10,783 bases of DNA from Streptosporangiaceae bacterium (GTDB taxonomy: Bacteria > Actinomycetota > Actinomycetes > Streptosporangiales > Streptosporangiaceae). Location: contig JASHXW010000143.1 of NCBI GenBank assembly GCA_030043395.1, forward strand, positions 1 through 10,783, given 5' to 3'. The position numbers and the translations under genes were made by a program. Shown here piece after piece: positions 1 through 6,962 of the stretch (within the stretch, counting starts at the first letter, position 1; each line of letters starts with the position of its first letter). Under the pieces are notes generated by a model. That model made no database searches. It had not been told where the DNA came from and saw only the letters and a list, made by a program, of their open reading frames with translations.

Positions 1-76
1 GGCGGCGGAGCTGCTGCTGGTCTTTCAGCATCAGCTCAGGCAGGCGTGCTCGCAGCTCGGCGGGCGTTGGAGGCAA
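1..76 (-). CDS. hrpA: Probable ATP-dependent RNA helicase HrpA, N-terminal fragment (runs off left edge)
   Basis: Only the first 25 codons are inside the window, read leftwards from a TTG at 76-74. The peptide contains ELRARLPELMLKDQQQLRR. This resembles the conserved N-terminal segment of HrpA-type DEAH-box RNA helicases, which carry a 'L-x-x-LMLRD-x-x-R-x-x-RRL' pattern just after the start (the E. coli HrpA N-terminus has LDSLMLRDRLRFSRRL). A GGAG ribosome-binding sequence (86-89 on the plus strand, read in reverse) lies 9 bases before the TTG and supports this start. An ATG at 31-29 in the same frame is less likely because conserved residues precede it. HrpA helicases are large proteins (about 1,300 residues) acting on RNA and ribosomes, so nearly all of the gene, including every helicase motif, is outside the window. 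The identification rests on a short match. Confidence 0.55.
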   Translation of the reverse strand, partial: MPPTPAELRARLPELMLKDQQQLRR

Positions 77-127
77 GGCGGCTTTCTCCAGGCAGCGTGA
101 CGTGGGCCGCGGACAAGCGTCGTCATG

Positions 128-157
128 GGCCAACGACTAGGTTGGCCGGTCCGGCCA
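128..157. repeat. Two overlapping GC-rich inverted repeats in the hrpA leader / amidase trailer
   Basis: Arms GGCCAAC (128-134) and GTTGGCC (141-147) are perfect 7-base complements around a 6-base loop. Arms TGGCCGG (143-149) and CCGGCCA (151-157) form a second perfect palindrome around one base. The two share 143-147, so as RNA only one stem could form at a time. They lie in the 168-base spacer between the amidase stop and the hrpA start, both on the minus strand. No run of U follows. They could be a terminator, an attenuator-like switch or a protein site. Confidence 0.4.
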
Positions 158-194
158 CCGTTTGGCTAACGCTTTTCCGCTTCGCCTGCTTCCG

Positions 195-219
195 CGCGGG
201 ACGCAGCGTGCATCCCGCG
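195..219 (-). terminator. Candidate hairpin terminator of the amidase gene
   Basis: Perfect 7-base arms, CGCGGGA (195-201) and TCCCGCG (213-219), enclose an 11-base loop about 25 bases past the amidase stop codon. The GC-rich stem suits a transcription terminator of the U-tract-poor type common in high-GC actinomycetes. There is no clear U run after it, so function is inferred from position only. Confidence 0.4.
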
Positions 220-244
220 GCCCCGGGTGGCACATGACCTCTGA

Positions 245-1669
245 TCAGGCGTGAATGCCCGGCAGCCGGCCAGCCCACGGTGCGACCTGCTCAAGCTGGC
301 TGGCCACCCGGACCAGGACGTCCTCCCTGCCGTACGCGGCCACGAGCTGCACGCCGACCGGCAGGCCGCCAGGCGTCCAGTGCAGCGGCAGGCTGACAGC
401 GGGCTGGCCGGCCATGTTGAACTGCGGCGTGTAGGGGATGAAGCTGATGACCCGGGGTCCCTCGTCCTGCGGGCCCGCGGCGGTGAACCAGCCAAGCTCA
501 GGCGGCGGCGCGCCCAGCGTCGGCGTGAGGAGCAGGTCAAAGGAACCCCACCAGCTCGCCATCCGCCTGGCCCACTGGCCGATCCACTTCCGCGCCTGCA
601 GGTACTCCACTGCCCCCAGTGACCGTCCCGCTTCCCGGTAGAAGACGTTCCGCGGCTCGATCTCGGCGTCGCCGATCGGGCGGCCAAGCGCCGACTCGAA
701 GGCGCGGAGGGTCTCCTCCGTCTCGGCCGCGATGATCGTGGTGAAGTGGCTGAGGAACTCTGGCTCGAACATCGCGGCAGGCCAGGACTCCTCCACCTGG
801 TGGCCGAGCGACTCAAGCAGCCGGGCCGCCGCGGCGACCGCGGCGCGGCACTGCGGGTCGTCGAGGGACCGCTCGTCGCCAGGATGATCGACCAGGCCGA
901 TCCGGAGCTTGCCTGGGTCGGCCCCCACCTCTCGCGCGAGCGGGCCAGGCAGCGGCGGCGCATAGTAAGGCTCTCCGGGCATCCGCTCGCTGATCGCATC
1001 GAGCACGCCGGCGACGTCGCGGACCGTCCTGGCCACCGAGCCGTCGATGGTTCCGCCGGCCCAGCCCTCGCCGATCACCGGGCCCTGGCTCACCCGGCCG
1101 CGAGTCGGCTTGAGGCCGACCAGGCCGCATTCGCTGGCCGGGATGCGGATGGACCCGCCGCCGTCGTTGGCGTGCGCGACCGGCACCATGCCGCTGGCTA
1201 CCGCGGCCGCCGACCCGCCCGATGAACCGCCCGTCGAGTGAGCGGGGTCCCACGGATTGCGAGCTGGCGGAAAGCTCATCGCCTCCGTCGTGACGGTGGT
1301 GCCGAGCTCCGGCACGTTCGTGCGGCCGAGTGCGACGAACCCGGCAGCCCGGAACATCTTGGCGAGGAACGACGTCACCGGCCAGGGCAGGTCGCGCAGC
1401 GGCCCGAGGCCGAAGGCCGCGGGCTCGCCGGCCACGATGCACCCGATGTCCTTGAGCAGCATCGGCACGCCGCGGAATGGCCCGTCGGGCAGGTCGCCGG
1501 CTGCCTCCGTGCGCGCTAGCTCGAACCTCGTCCTGATGACCGCGTCGAGCTGCGGGTTCAGGCGCTCGATTCGCGAGATGGCCGCCTCGGTGAGCTCGAG
1601 CGGGCTCACCTCGCCGCTGCGAACCATCTCGGCTTGCGCGGTCGCGTCGAGCCAGGCGATGTCGCTCAT
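245..1669 (-). CDS. Amidase-signature family hydrolase
   Basis: A 474-residue cytoplasmic protein of the amidase signature (AS) family, which hydrolyses carboxamide bonds with a Ser-cisSer-Lys triad. All three elements are visible: Lys73 in PMLLKDIG, cis-Ser149 in the Gly/Ser-rich segment [12 protein letters not shown], and nucleophile Ser173 in [11 protein letters not shown]. The spacing (76 and 24 residues) matches the family. The [11 protein letters not shown]...[13 protein letters not shown] segment resembles 6-aminohexanoate-cyclic-dimer hydrolase (NylA)-like amidases, whose triad is at nearly the same positions; that does not fix the substrate. It is not GatA by context, because no gatB or gatC is adjacent. 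I chose ATG at 1669, with TAGG about 9 bases upstream; GTG at 1675 would add two residues. It lies 66 bases downstream of the RIO kinase on the same strand and could be co-transcribed. Family assignment is firm, substrate unknown. Confidence 0.93.
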   Translation of the reverse strand: MSDIAWLDATAQAEMVRSGEVSPLELTEAAISRIERLNPQLDAVIRTRFELARTEAAGDLPDGPFRGVPMLLKDIGCIVAGEPAAFGLGPLRDLPWPVTSFLAKMFRAAGFVALGRTNVPELGTTVTTEAMSFPPARNPWDPAHSTGGSSGGSAAAVASGMVPVAHANDGGGSIRIPASECGLVGLKPTRGRVSQGPVIGEGWAGGTIDGSVARTVRDVAGVLDAISERMPGEPYYAPPLPGPLAREVGADPGKLRIGLVDHPGDERSLDDPQCRAAVAAAARLLESLGHQVEESWPAAMFEPEFLSHFTTIIAAETEETLRAFESALGRPIGDAEIEPRNVFYREAGRSLGAVEYLQARKWIGQWARRMASWWGSFDLLLTPTLGAPPPELGWFTAAGPQDEGPRVISFIPYTPQFNMAGQPAVSLPLHWTPGGLPVGVQLVAAYGREDVLVRVASQLEQVAPWAGRLPGIHA

Positions 1670-1710
1670 GCGCACAACCTACGCGGGCAGCACCGAACCA
1701 GGAAGCCTTG

Positions 1711-1720
1711 CGCGATCGCG
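1711..1720. promoter_or_regulatory. Perfect 10-base palindrome CGCGATCGCG between RIO kinase and amidase
   Basis: A self-complementary 10-mer in the short spacer between the RIO kinase stop and the amidase start. It could be a regulator-binding site for the amidase, but such GC-rich palindromes also arise by chance in DNA of this composition. No supporting promoter elements are clear. Confidence 0.2.
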
Positions 1721-1735
1721 AGAGTCGCAGGCCCG

Positions 1736-2638
1736 CTAGTCCAGGCGCGCCTCGTAGCGCAGCAGTCCGCCCAGCTCGTCGGTCCCCGATGCCAGGCCGC
1801 GAGCCGCGAACCAGCCAGCGACATTGGCGGCGTCGCGCTCGAGGAGCTCGGCGCCGGCCGGGTGCGCGATGACGTCGATCACCTGCGGCAGGTCGATCAC
1901 GACCAGCCGGCCCTGGTGGACCAGCAGGTTGTACGCCGACAAGTCGCCGTGCGCCAGGCCCAGGCGGGCCAGCCTGCGCAGCGCTTCGACGAGCTGGTCC
2001 CACAGGTCCGCGAGCTCCCCGGCCGACGGCCTGAGCTCAGCCAGCCTCGGCGCCGCGGTGCCGTCCGGATCGCCGATGAACTCGAGCAGGACCTCGGTGC
2101 CCGTCACCTGGACCGGGTAGGGCACCGGCACGTCAGCCTGGTACAGCTGCTTCAGCGCCGCGAACTCGGCACCTGACCACTGCGTGGCGATCATCGCGCG
2201 GCCGACTGCCGTGCGGTTGGCCATGGCACGGTTGTCGCGTGACTCGCGCACCCGCCGGCCTTCGAGGTAGCTGGCGTCGCGGTGGAAGAGCCGGTGCTCT
2301 GCGGACCGGTACCGCTTGGCGGCGACGAGGCACGACCGGTTGGTCTCCGGCACGGCCCGGCGCAGCAGGAAGACATCGGCTTCCTTGCCGGTCTTGAGCA
2401 GGCCGAGTTCGGTGTCAGTCGCGCCGAGCTCGGTGACGAGCCAGTCCGGGTAAGGCTCAGGGCCACGCTCGGTCGGGCTGGCCTGGTCCCAGGTGGACCA
2501 GCGATCTCCGTCCGGAATGCCATCAGCGAAATCGCTCACGTCGGCAGGCGCCAGCCTGCGCATGTGCCGGTCTCGCTTGGCGAAGGTCAGTTCGTCGTCA
2601 AACCGCTGCTTGCGGCGGCGAGGAGATGGGTCGTACAA
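1736..2638 (-). CDS. RIO1-type serine protein kinase
   Basis: A 300-residue protein with the RIO kinase fold. The flexible-loop/ATP motif TGKEADVF is at 83-90 and the ATP-anchoring lysine is K108 in LVAAKRY. The catalytic loop HGDLSAYN is at 230-237 (catalytic D232, metal-binding N237). VVIDLPQVIDV at 246-256 has D249 in the place of the DFG aspartate. These are the defining motifs of RIO1 kinases, and length and motif order fit single-domain bacterial members. The first about 60 residues are basic, charged and probably disordered. In archaea and eukaryotes RIO proteins act in small-ribosomal-subunit maturation; the bacterial role is poorly known and the sequence does not settle it. The start is TTG at 2638, supported by AAGGAG (plus-strand 2647-2652, read in reverse) 8 bases upstream. 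The amidase follows on the same strand; a methyltransferase gene diverges from it. Confidence 0.93.
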   Translation of the reverse strand: MYDPSPRRRKQRFDDELTFAKRDRHMRRLAPADVSDFADGIPDGDRWSTWDQASPTERGPEPYPDWLVTELGATDTELGLLKTGKEADVFLLRRAVPETNRSCLVAAKRYRSAEHRLFHRDASYLEGRRVRESRDNRAMANRTAVGRAMIATQWSGAEFAALKQLYQADVPVPYPVQVTGTEVLLEFIGDPDGTAAPRLAELRPSAGELADLWDQLVEALRRLARLGLAHGDLSAYNLLVHQGRLVVIDLPQVIDVIAHPAGAELLERDAANVAGWFAARGLASGTDELGGLLRYEARLD

Positions 2639-2723
2639 GAGGAAGGCTCCTTGGGCAGAAGTCGGGCAGCGAACAACGCGGAAACGGTCACCTGTCCGCC
2701 CTCCCTTCTGCTCAGCCAGCGGC

Positions 2724-2745
2724 CCAGTGAGTCGTGCGTCACTGG
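2724..2745. promoter_or_regulatory. Inverted repeat in the divergent kinase/methyltransferase spacer
   Basis: CCAGTGA (2724-2730) and TCACTGG (2739-2745) are perfect 7-base inverted arms with an 8-base spacer. They sit between the divergent RIO kinase and methyltransferase genes. The site ends 12 bases before the ATG at 2758, the earlier possible methyltransferase start. It could be an operator serving one or both genes, or a hairpin in the methyltransferase leader. I could not pick convincing -35/-10 boxes in this spacer. Confidence 0.35.
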
Positions 2746-2868
2746 CTCTAAGGCGACATGAGCCTCTCGTCCGCGCCGTCGGATCGGGGGCGGACTGTGC
2801 CCGCAGAGAGTGTCACGCCAGCGCCGCTCCAGGCAACCGATTTTCCGCGATCGGGCGGCTGCGCGAGT

Positions 2869-3663
2869 ATGGCTCGCATGACGAGTGCGCCGGGCGAGTA
2901 CCGGATCTACCACGAGCTCGCGAACTGGTGGCCGTTGATCTCGCCGACAGCCGAGTACGAGCAGGAAGCTGCGTACCTATCGGTGCTGCTGAGCTCCGCC
3001 TGCGATCAGGCGAGGCCCGTGCGTACCCTGCTCGACCTGGGCAGCGGCGGCGGGCACGTGGCCGTGCACCTGAAGGACAAGTTCACGCTGACGCTGGTCG
3101 ACGTCTCCGACGACATGCTTGCCGTGTCGCGGGAACTCAACCCAGAGTGCGTGCACGCGCGCGGCGACATGCGGACGATCCGGCTTGGCCGGCAGTTCGA
3201 CGCCGTGCTCGTGCACGATGCGATCGACTACATCACCACGCAGGGCGACCTGCTCCAGGTAGCCAGGACCGCCTTCGCGCACTGCCGTCCAGGCGGCATC
3301 GCGCTGTTCGTGCCCGATTACGTCGCCGAGACCTTCCGCGAGTTCACCGGTGGTGGCGGAGGCGACACGGATTCAGCGGGCAGGCTGGGCAGTTTCAGGG
3401 AGCGAACCTGGGATCCCGACCCGTCTGATGACTGGGTGCAGGCCGAGTACGAGTTCTCGCTCCGCTCAGCCGACGGGACTGTCCAGGTCATTCGCGAGGC
3501 GCACCGCCTCAGCGCGTTCAGCCGCGCTACCTGGAGCCGTGTTCTGCCCGAAGCGGGCTTCGAGCCCGACCCGAGCTGGACGCAGCCGCCACCCGCCAGG
3601 CAACCCGCCCCGCCGCACGGCCAGCGGCCGGACAACCTGTTCATCGCCCGGCGCCGCGCCTAG
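2869..3663 (+). CDS. Class I SAM-dependent methyltransferase
   Basis: A 264-residue soluble protein. Motif I DLGSGGG is at 56-62, the acidic residue ending strand beta-2 is D78 in LTLVDVSDDML, GDM is at 100-102 and FDAVLVHDAIDY covers 110-121. Together these give the SAM-binding Rossmann core. PGG at about 141-143 is the usual post-motif III turn, and the C-terminal third (about 165-245) is a beta-rich region that probably shapes the acceptor site. The acceptor (small molecule, lipid or protein) cannot be read from the sequence. The start is uncertain. ATG at 2758 has an AAGG four bases upstream and would add 37 residues, but that extension is unlike a methyltransferase N-terminus and has weaker third-position G/C (about 27% A/T against about 12% in the early body). 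I prefer ATG 2869, with 2878 also possible. The gene converges on the serine hydrolase and their stop codons overlap. Confidence 0.9.
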   Translation: MARMTSAPGEYRIYHELANWWPLISPTAEYEQEAAYLSVLLSSACDQARPVRTLLDLGSGGGHVAVHLKDKFTLTLVDVSDDMLAVSRELNPECVHARGDMRTIRLGRQFDAVLVHDAIDYITTQGDLLQVARTAFAHCRPGGIALFVPDYVAETFREFTGGGGGDTDSAGRLGSFRERTWDPDPSDDWVQAEYEFSLRSADGTVQVIREAHRLSAFSRATWSRVLPEAGFEPDPSWTQPPPARQPAPPHGQRPDNLFIARRRA

Positions 3664-5036
3664 CCAGCTCGCAGCGTGATCCGGCCGAAGGCGTACACAT
3701 ACGGCGTCTGATCGGCCAGCCGCCCGAAGCTGACCGTGCTCCACGGGTCGTCGTCGTGCGAGCGGCACACGAAGTGGTCTCCAGTCCCATCGGCCGGATA
3801 AAGGTCGAGTTCCTCGCGCTCGCTGCCGACAATCGACGCGAGCGGCCCGGTAACGTCTGTGTCGACATGCAGCAGCCCATCGGCGGCGGACACGTCGAAG
3901 AACCGCGACGGGCGCTCGTAACGGCCTGCATGACGACTCAGATCGCCATCGGCCGATCCGGCTACGGGCTCGGGGTCGGCCGGCGGCGTGATGCCCGCGT
4001 ACTCGGCGAAGACCTCGCCGAAGACCTGCTTGCGCAGCGCTTCAGCGTCCGAGGCGTTGGTCAGCAGGCAGACGGCGACCTTTGCCCGCGGGTCCATCCG
4101 CAGGAAGGCGGCCTGGCCGACCGTGCTGCCGTCATGCCCGATGGTCGTCCGGTCGCCCCAGCGGCTAAGTCGCCACGCCAGGCCGATCGCATCCCTGCGC
4201 TCGCCGACGCCCGGCATCTCGAATTGCGGCCGCTGCATCGCCGCCACTGACTCTTCGCTGAGCAGCCGGCTGCCGTCTAGCGCGATCCCGCCGTCCAGGT
4301 GCATCCGGGCGAAGGTCAGCACGTCGTGCGCGCTGGCGGTGATCAGTCCGGCCGGGCCGACGCTGCGCGGCAGGGCCCACTCCGCGACGGGCTGCGTCTC
4401 GTGTGGCCGGGAACGATGTCCTACCGCCGCCCGGTGCAGGATGGCCTCTTCCGGCAAGGTGACCGTCTGCCGCAAGCCAAGGGGGCCGATCAGCCGCGCA
4501 CGCAGGGATGCGTCCCACTCGCGTTCGTCAAGCACCTCGATGATCCGGCCGAGCAGCACGAAGCCGCTGTTGCAGTAGGAGTACGCAGTGCCCACGGGAT
4601 GCACCAGGCCGGCTTCCGCGAGCCCGGCGACGTACCGCTCGACGCAGTCCGACCCGCGGCCGGTGTCGGTGAAGATGTCTCCGTCCAGGCCGCTGGTGTG
4701 GGTGAGCAGGTGCCGGATCCTGACCTCGCCGCCTAGGTCAGCCGTCCCAAGTTGCAGGCCAGGCAGGACGTCAGCCACCGACGAGTCCAGTGACAGCCGT
4801 CCCTCCTCGACGAGCTGCATGATCATCGAGGCTGTCCAGACCTTCGTGATCGAGCCGACCTGGAAAAGTGAATCCGGGCTGGCGGGTACCTGCGTCGCGG
4901 TGCTCAGCAGCCCGTGAGCGACGAGCGTCTCTTGCCCGTCGGCCCAGATGCCCAGGGTCGCGCCGACGACCCTGCACTGCGCCGCTAGCTCGGAAAGGCG
5001 CTCGGCCCAGTGGACTGTTCCGTCGATTTGCGGCAT
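3660..5036 (-). CDS. Serine hydrolase, beta-lactamase/esterase (PF00144-like) family
   Basis: A 458-residue protein of the penicillin-binding-protein-like serine hydrolase superfamily. The SxxK nucleophile motif is S62-ITK65 in QVGSITKVW. The second motif is Y154-C-N156 in YSYCNSG. The third is H301-DG in IGHDGSTVG, taking the place of KTG. RHLLTHTSGL, typical of class C-like hydrolases and esterase EstB-type proteins, lies near 108-117. After about residue 365 comes a separate C-terminal domain (HAGRYERPSRFFDVSAADGLL), the beta-barrel appendage common in this family. There is no signal peptide, so it is probably cytoplasmic and an esterase, amidohydrolase or D-aminopeptidase-like enzyme rather than a secreted beta-lactamase. 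The same frame stays open to 5171, but that extension is Ser/Arg-rich and would lie under the divergent channel gene. I therefore take ATG 5036 (5054 is the alternative); neither has a strong ribosome-binding site. Confidence 0.92.
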   Translation of the reverse strand: MPQIDGTVHWAERLSELAAQCRVVGATLGIWADGQETLVAHGLLSTATQVPASPDSLFQVGSITKVWTASMIMQLVEEGRLSLDSSVADVLPGLQLGTADLGGEVRIRHLLTHTSGLDGDIFTDTGRGSDCVERYVAGLAEAGLVHPVGTAYSYCNSGFVLLGRIIEVLDEREWDASLRARLIGPLGLRQTVTLPEEAILHRAAVGHRSRPHETQPVAEWALPRSVGPAGLITASAHDVLTFARMHLDGGIALDGSRLLSEESVAAMQRPQFEMPGVGERRDAIGLAWRLSRWGDRTTIGHDGSTVGQAAFLRMDPRAKVAVCLLTNASDAEALRKQVFGEVFAEYAGITPPADPEPVAGSADGDLSRHAGRYERPSRFFDVSAADGLLHVDTDVTGPLASIVGSEREELDLYPADGTGDHFVCRSHDDDPWSTVSFGRLADQTPYVYAFGRITLRAG

Positions 5037-5079
5037 AACTGGACCGTAGCGCATCACTAAGGACCCGTCGCTGGCCCGC

Positions 5080-6105
5080 GTGGCGGCTCGGGACAATGAG
5101 CAGGTGATCACGCTGCGCCGGATCAGGCTCGCGCTGCTGCTGCTGCTCGGCGTCAGCGTCGCGGGCACCATCGGCTATGTCGTCCTCGGCTACAACGTCC
5201 TGGATGCGATCTTCCAGACGGTGATCACGATCACCACGGTGGGCTTCAAGGAGGTCCGCCCGCTGACCGCCGCTGGCAAGATCTTCACGATCGTGCTGAT
5301 CCTTGCCGGGACAGGCACGGCACTGTACGCGTTCGGCCTCATACTCGAGACGCTGGTCGAAGGTCACCTGCGCCACCACTTCGAAAGGCGCCGGATGGAG
5401 CGCAACATCGCCAGGATGAACGGGCACACGATCGTCTGCGGCTGGGGCCGGGTGGGCCGCGCCGTCGGCGGGTACCTGGCCGGCCAGGGCACCGAAGTGG
5501 TCGTCGTCGACATCGACCCTGACCGGGTGGCGGAGATCGGCTATCCCGTCATCGTCGGCGACGTGACTGACGACGAGGTGCTGCGCAAGGCGGGCCTGAT
5601 GCGGGCCAGAGCCCTGGTGGCCGCCATCAATACCGATGCCGAGAACGTGTACGTCACGCTGTCGGCACGCGCACTGCGCCCCGATCTGGTGATCGTGGCC
5701 CGCGCCCGCACCGAGGACTCCGAGCCCAAGCTGATGCGGGCCGGGGCGACCAGGGTGGTGAACCCGCAGCGCATCGGCGGGCAGCGGATCGCGGCGGCCG
5801 CCTCGCAGCCGAACGTGGTGGAGTTCCTCGACGTCGTCATGCACGACGGCAGCCTGGAGTTCCGGCTCGAGGAGGTGTCGATCGAGGCGGGATCGCGCCT
5901 GGCCGGGCGCACGCTGGCGGAGGCTAACCTCGGCGAGACGACAGGAGCGCTTGTGCTCGCGCTGCGTGGCAGCGACGGATCCTTCATCGCCAACCCGCCA
6001 CGGCAGACGGCGATCGAAGCCGGCCACGTCCTGATCGCGATCGGAACCGAGCGCCAGCTCGACGCGCTGGCCGGCGCGGCGCTGCCTGGCGGGAGGCCGC
6101 GATGA
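5080..6105 (+). CDS. Two-TM potassium-channel-like protein with RCK (TrkA-N/TrkA-C) domain
   Basis: A 341-residue membrane protein in the MthK-like arrangement. TM1 is at about 15-37, a pore helix at 40-52, the selectivity-filter segment TVGFKE at 53-58 and TM2 at about 66-92. A basic linker (RHHFERRRMER) leads to a cytoplasmic RCK domain with GWGRVG at 121-126, a Rossmann GxGxxG, and D144 closing strand beta-2. A TrkA-C ligand-binding domain follows at about 255-335. Such proteins form tetrameric K+ channels gated by nucleotides or ions bound to the RCK ring. The filter reads GFKE where classical channels have GYGD, so ion selectivity should not be taken for granted. GTG 5080 gives the full length; GTG 5104 in the same frame would also keep TM1, and neither has a strong ribosome-binding site. 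The gene is divergent from the hydrolase, with 43 bases between starts, and overlaps the next gene by ATGA. Confidence 0.93.
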   Translation: MAARDNEQVITLRRIRLALLLLLGVSVAGTIGYVVLGYNVLDAIFQTVITITTVGFKEVRPLTAAGKIFTIVLILAGTGTALYAFGLILETLVEGHLRHHFERRRMERNIARMNGHTIVCGWGRVGRAVGGYLAGQGTEVVVVDIDPDRVAEIGYPVIVGDVTDDEVLRKAGLMRARALVAAINTDAENVYVTLSARALRPDLVIVARARTEDSEPKLMRAGATRVVNPQRIGGQRIAAAASQPNVVEFLDVVMHDGSLEFRLEEVSIEAGSRLAGRTLAEANLGETTGALVLALRGSDGSFIANPPRQTAIEAGHVLIAIGTERQLDALAGAALPGGRPR

Positions 6106-6923
6106 CCGGCATCGGGTTCGAGGAATCCGAGGACAGGGAGATCCGGCTGCCAGGCGGCAACGTCAGCGGAGCAGTCCGGGTCGGCGACACAGTGCGGCGC
6201 CTGGCCGGACCCTGGACTCCGGCGGTCCACGCGCTGCTGCGTTACCTGCACGGCAAGATCAGCGGCATTCCCGAGGTCCTCGGCTTCGATGACCAGGGCC
6301 GCGAGGTGCTGACCTACCTGCCCGGCCGCGTCGTCGACGTCGATACCGAGACGCTGACCGCAGCGCAGATCATCTCGGTGACCCGCTGGACGCGGCAGTT
6401 CCATGAGGTCGTGTCCGGCTTCAGGCACGCGGGGCCGTGGCGGTACTTCCCGGTGCAGGCGCCGACGCTGATCGGGCACAACGACATCGCTCCTTACAAC
6501 GTGTGCTTCGACGGTGACGAGCTCACTGGCGTCTTCGACTGGGACCTGGCCGGGCCGTCGACTCCGCTGCTCGAGCTTGCGTTCATCGCCTGGAACTGCG
6601 TTCCGCTCTGGACGGACGTCGGTGCGGAACTGGCTGCCTCCCGGCTCGTGCTCATCGCATCCGGATACGCGCGGCCCCCTGGTGACGGCCAGCCAGCGCA
6701 GGGCGGCGGGCCTGATGCTGCCCAGGTCCTTCGCGCGGTACCTGGACGCATCCAGGTCATGCTCGACGGGATACCGGTCGCGGCGGCCGCAGGGGACGTC
6801 GGGATGGCGAACCTCATGGCCGTCGGCGAGCCTGGCCGGTCCCAGGTAGCCCTGGACAGGCTGATCAGGCGAATTCCGGCCATTGAACGCGCACTGGCTC
6901 AAGCAGTAGGGCCCGTTATCTAG
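6102..6923 (+). CDS. Aminoglycoside phosphotransferase-fold (APH family) kinase
   Basis: A 273-residue protein with the C-lobe of the APH/choline-kinase fold. GHNDIAPYN at 125-133 is the Brenner motif (catalytic D128, Mg-binding N133; HND here instead of HGD). FDWD at 145-148 supplies the second metal aspartate, D146. The N-lobe is short, and the expected ATP-anchoring lysine region reads RVGDTVRRLAGPW, with arginines where many APH enzymes have lysine. That variant appears typical of this subfamily. The substrate is unknown and antibiotic resistance should not be inferred. The start ATG overlaps the channel stop as ATGA, and GGGAGG (6091-6096) lies 5 bases upstream, so it is translationally coupled to the channel gene. 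A functional partnership is plausible but unproven. The C-terminal part keeps the family-like segment RIQVMLDGI, so the gene looks intact. Confidence 0.88.
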   Translation: MTGIGFEESEDREIRLPGGNVSGAVRVGDTVRRLAGPWTPAVHALLRYLHGKISGIPEVLGFDDQGREVLTYLPGRVVDVDTETLTAAQIISVTRWTRQFHEVVSGFRHAGPWRYFPVQAPTLIGHNDIAPYNVCFDGDELTGVFDWDLAGPSTPLLELAFIAWNCVPLWTDVGAELAASRLVLIASGYARPPGDGQPAQGGGPDAAQVLRAVPGRIQVMLDGIPVAAAAGDVGMANLMAVGEPGRSQVALDRLIRRIPAIERALAQAVGPVI

Positions 6924-6962
6924 CATTTAGGGCATGCGGCTGAATCGCGCTTAGGCGTGTTA

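Noticed and set aside
46..237. 63-codon plus-strand frame at the left edge
   Set aside because: No recognisable motif, no ribosome-binding site, it overlaps the HrpA-like start on the other strand and includes the inverted repeats of the spacer.
813..2003. 396-codon minus-strand frame spanning the RIO kinase and amidase
   Set aside because: An out-of-frame shadow in high-GC DNA, dominated by Arg/Ala/Gly; both real genes in other frames have complete catalytic motifs.
5037..5171. N-terminal extension of the serine hydrolase up to 5171
   Set aside because: It would overlap the divergent channel gene by about 90 bases and reads as a Ser/Arg-rich stretch unlike the family.
4771..6027. 418-codon open frame on the minus strand under the channel and the start of the hydrolase
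   Set aside because: A shadow of the channel gene; the translation is low-complexity and crosses the boundary of two real genes.
6102..6923. Aminoglycoside resistance gene
   Set aside because: Only the fold is shared; the subfamily, the HND variant and the coupling to a channel do not suggest antibiotic inactivation.
5541..6926. 461-codon open frame on the minus strand across the channel and kinase genes
   Set aside because: It is an antisense shadow: the plus strand encodes clear channel/RCK and APH-fold motifs with GC-rich third positions, and the minus frame gives Arg/Pro/His-rich, motif-free protein.
6921..6926. TAGCAT as a -10 box for the UbiE-like methyltransferase
   Set aside because: It overlaps the kinase stop codon, has no plausible -35 partner, and co-transcription with the kinase is simpler.
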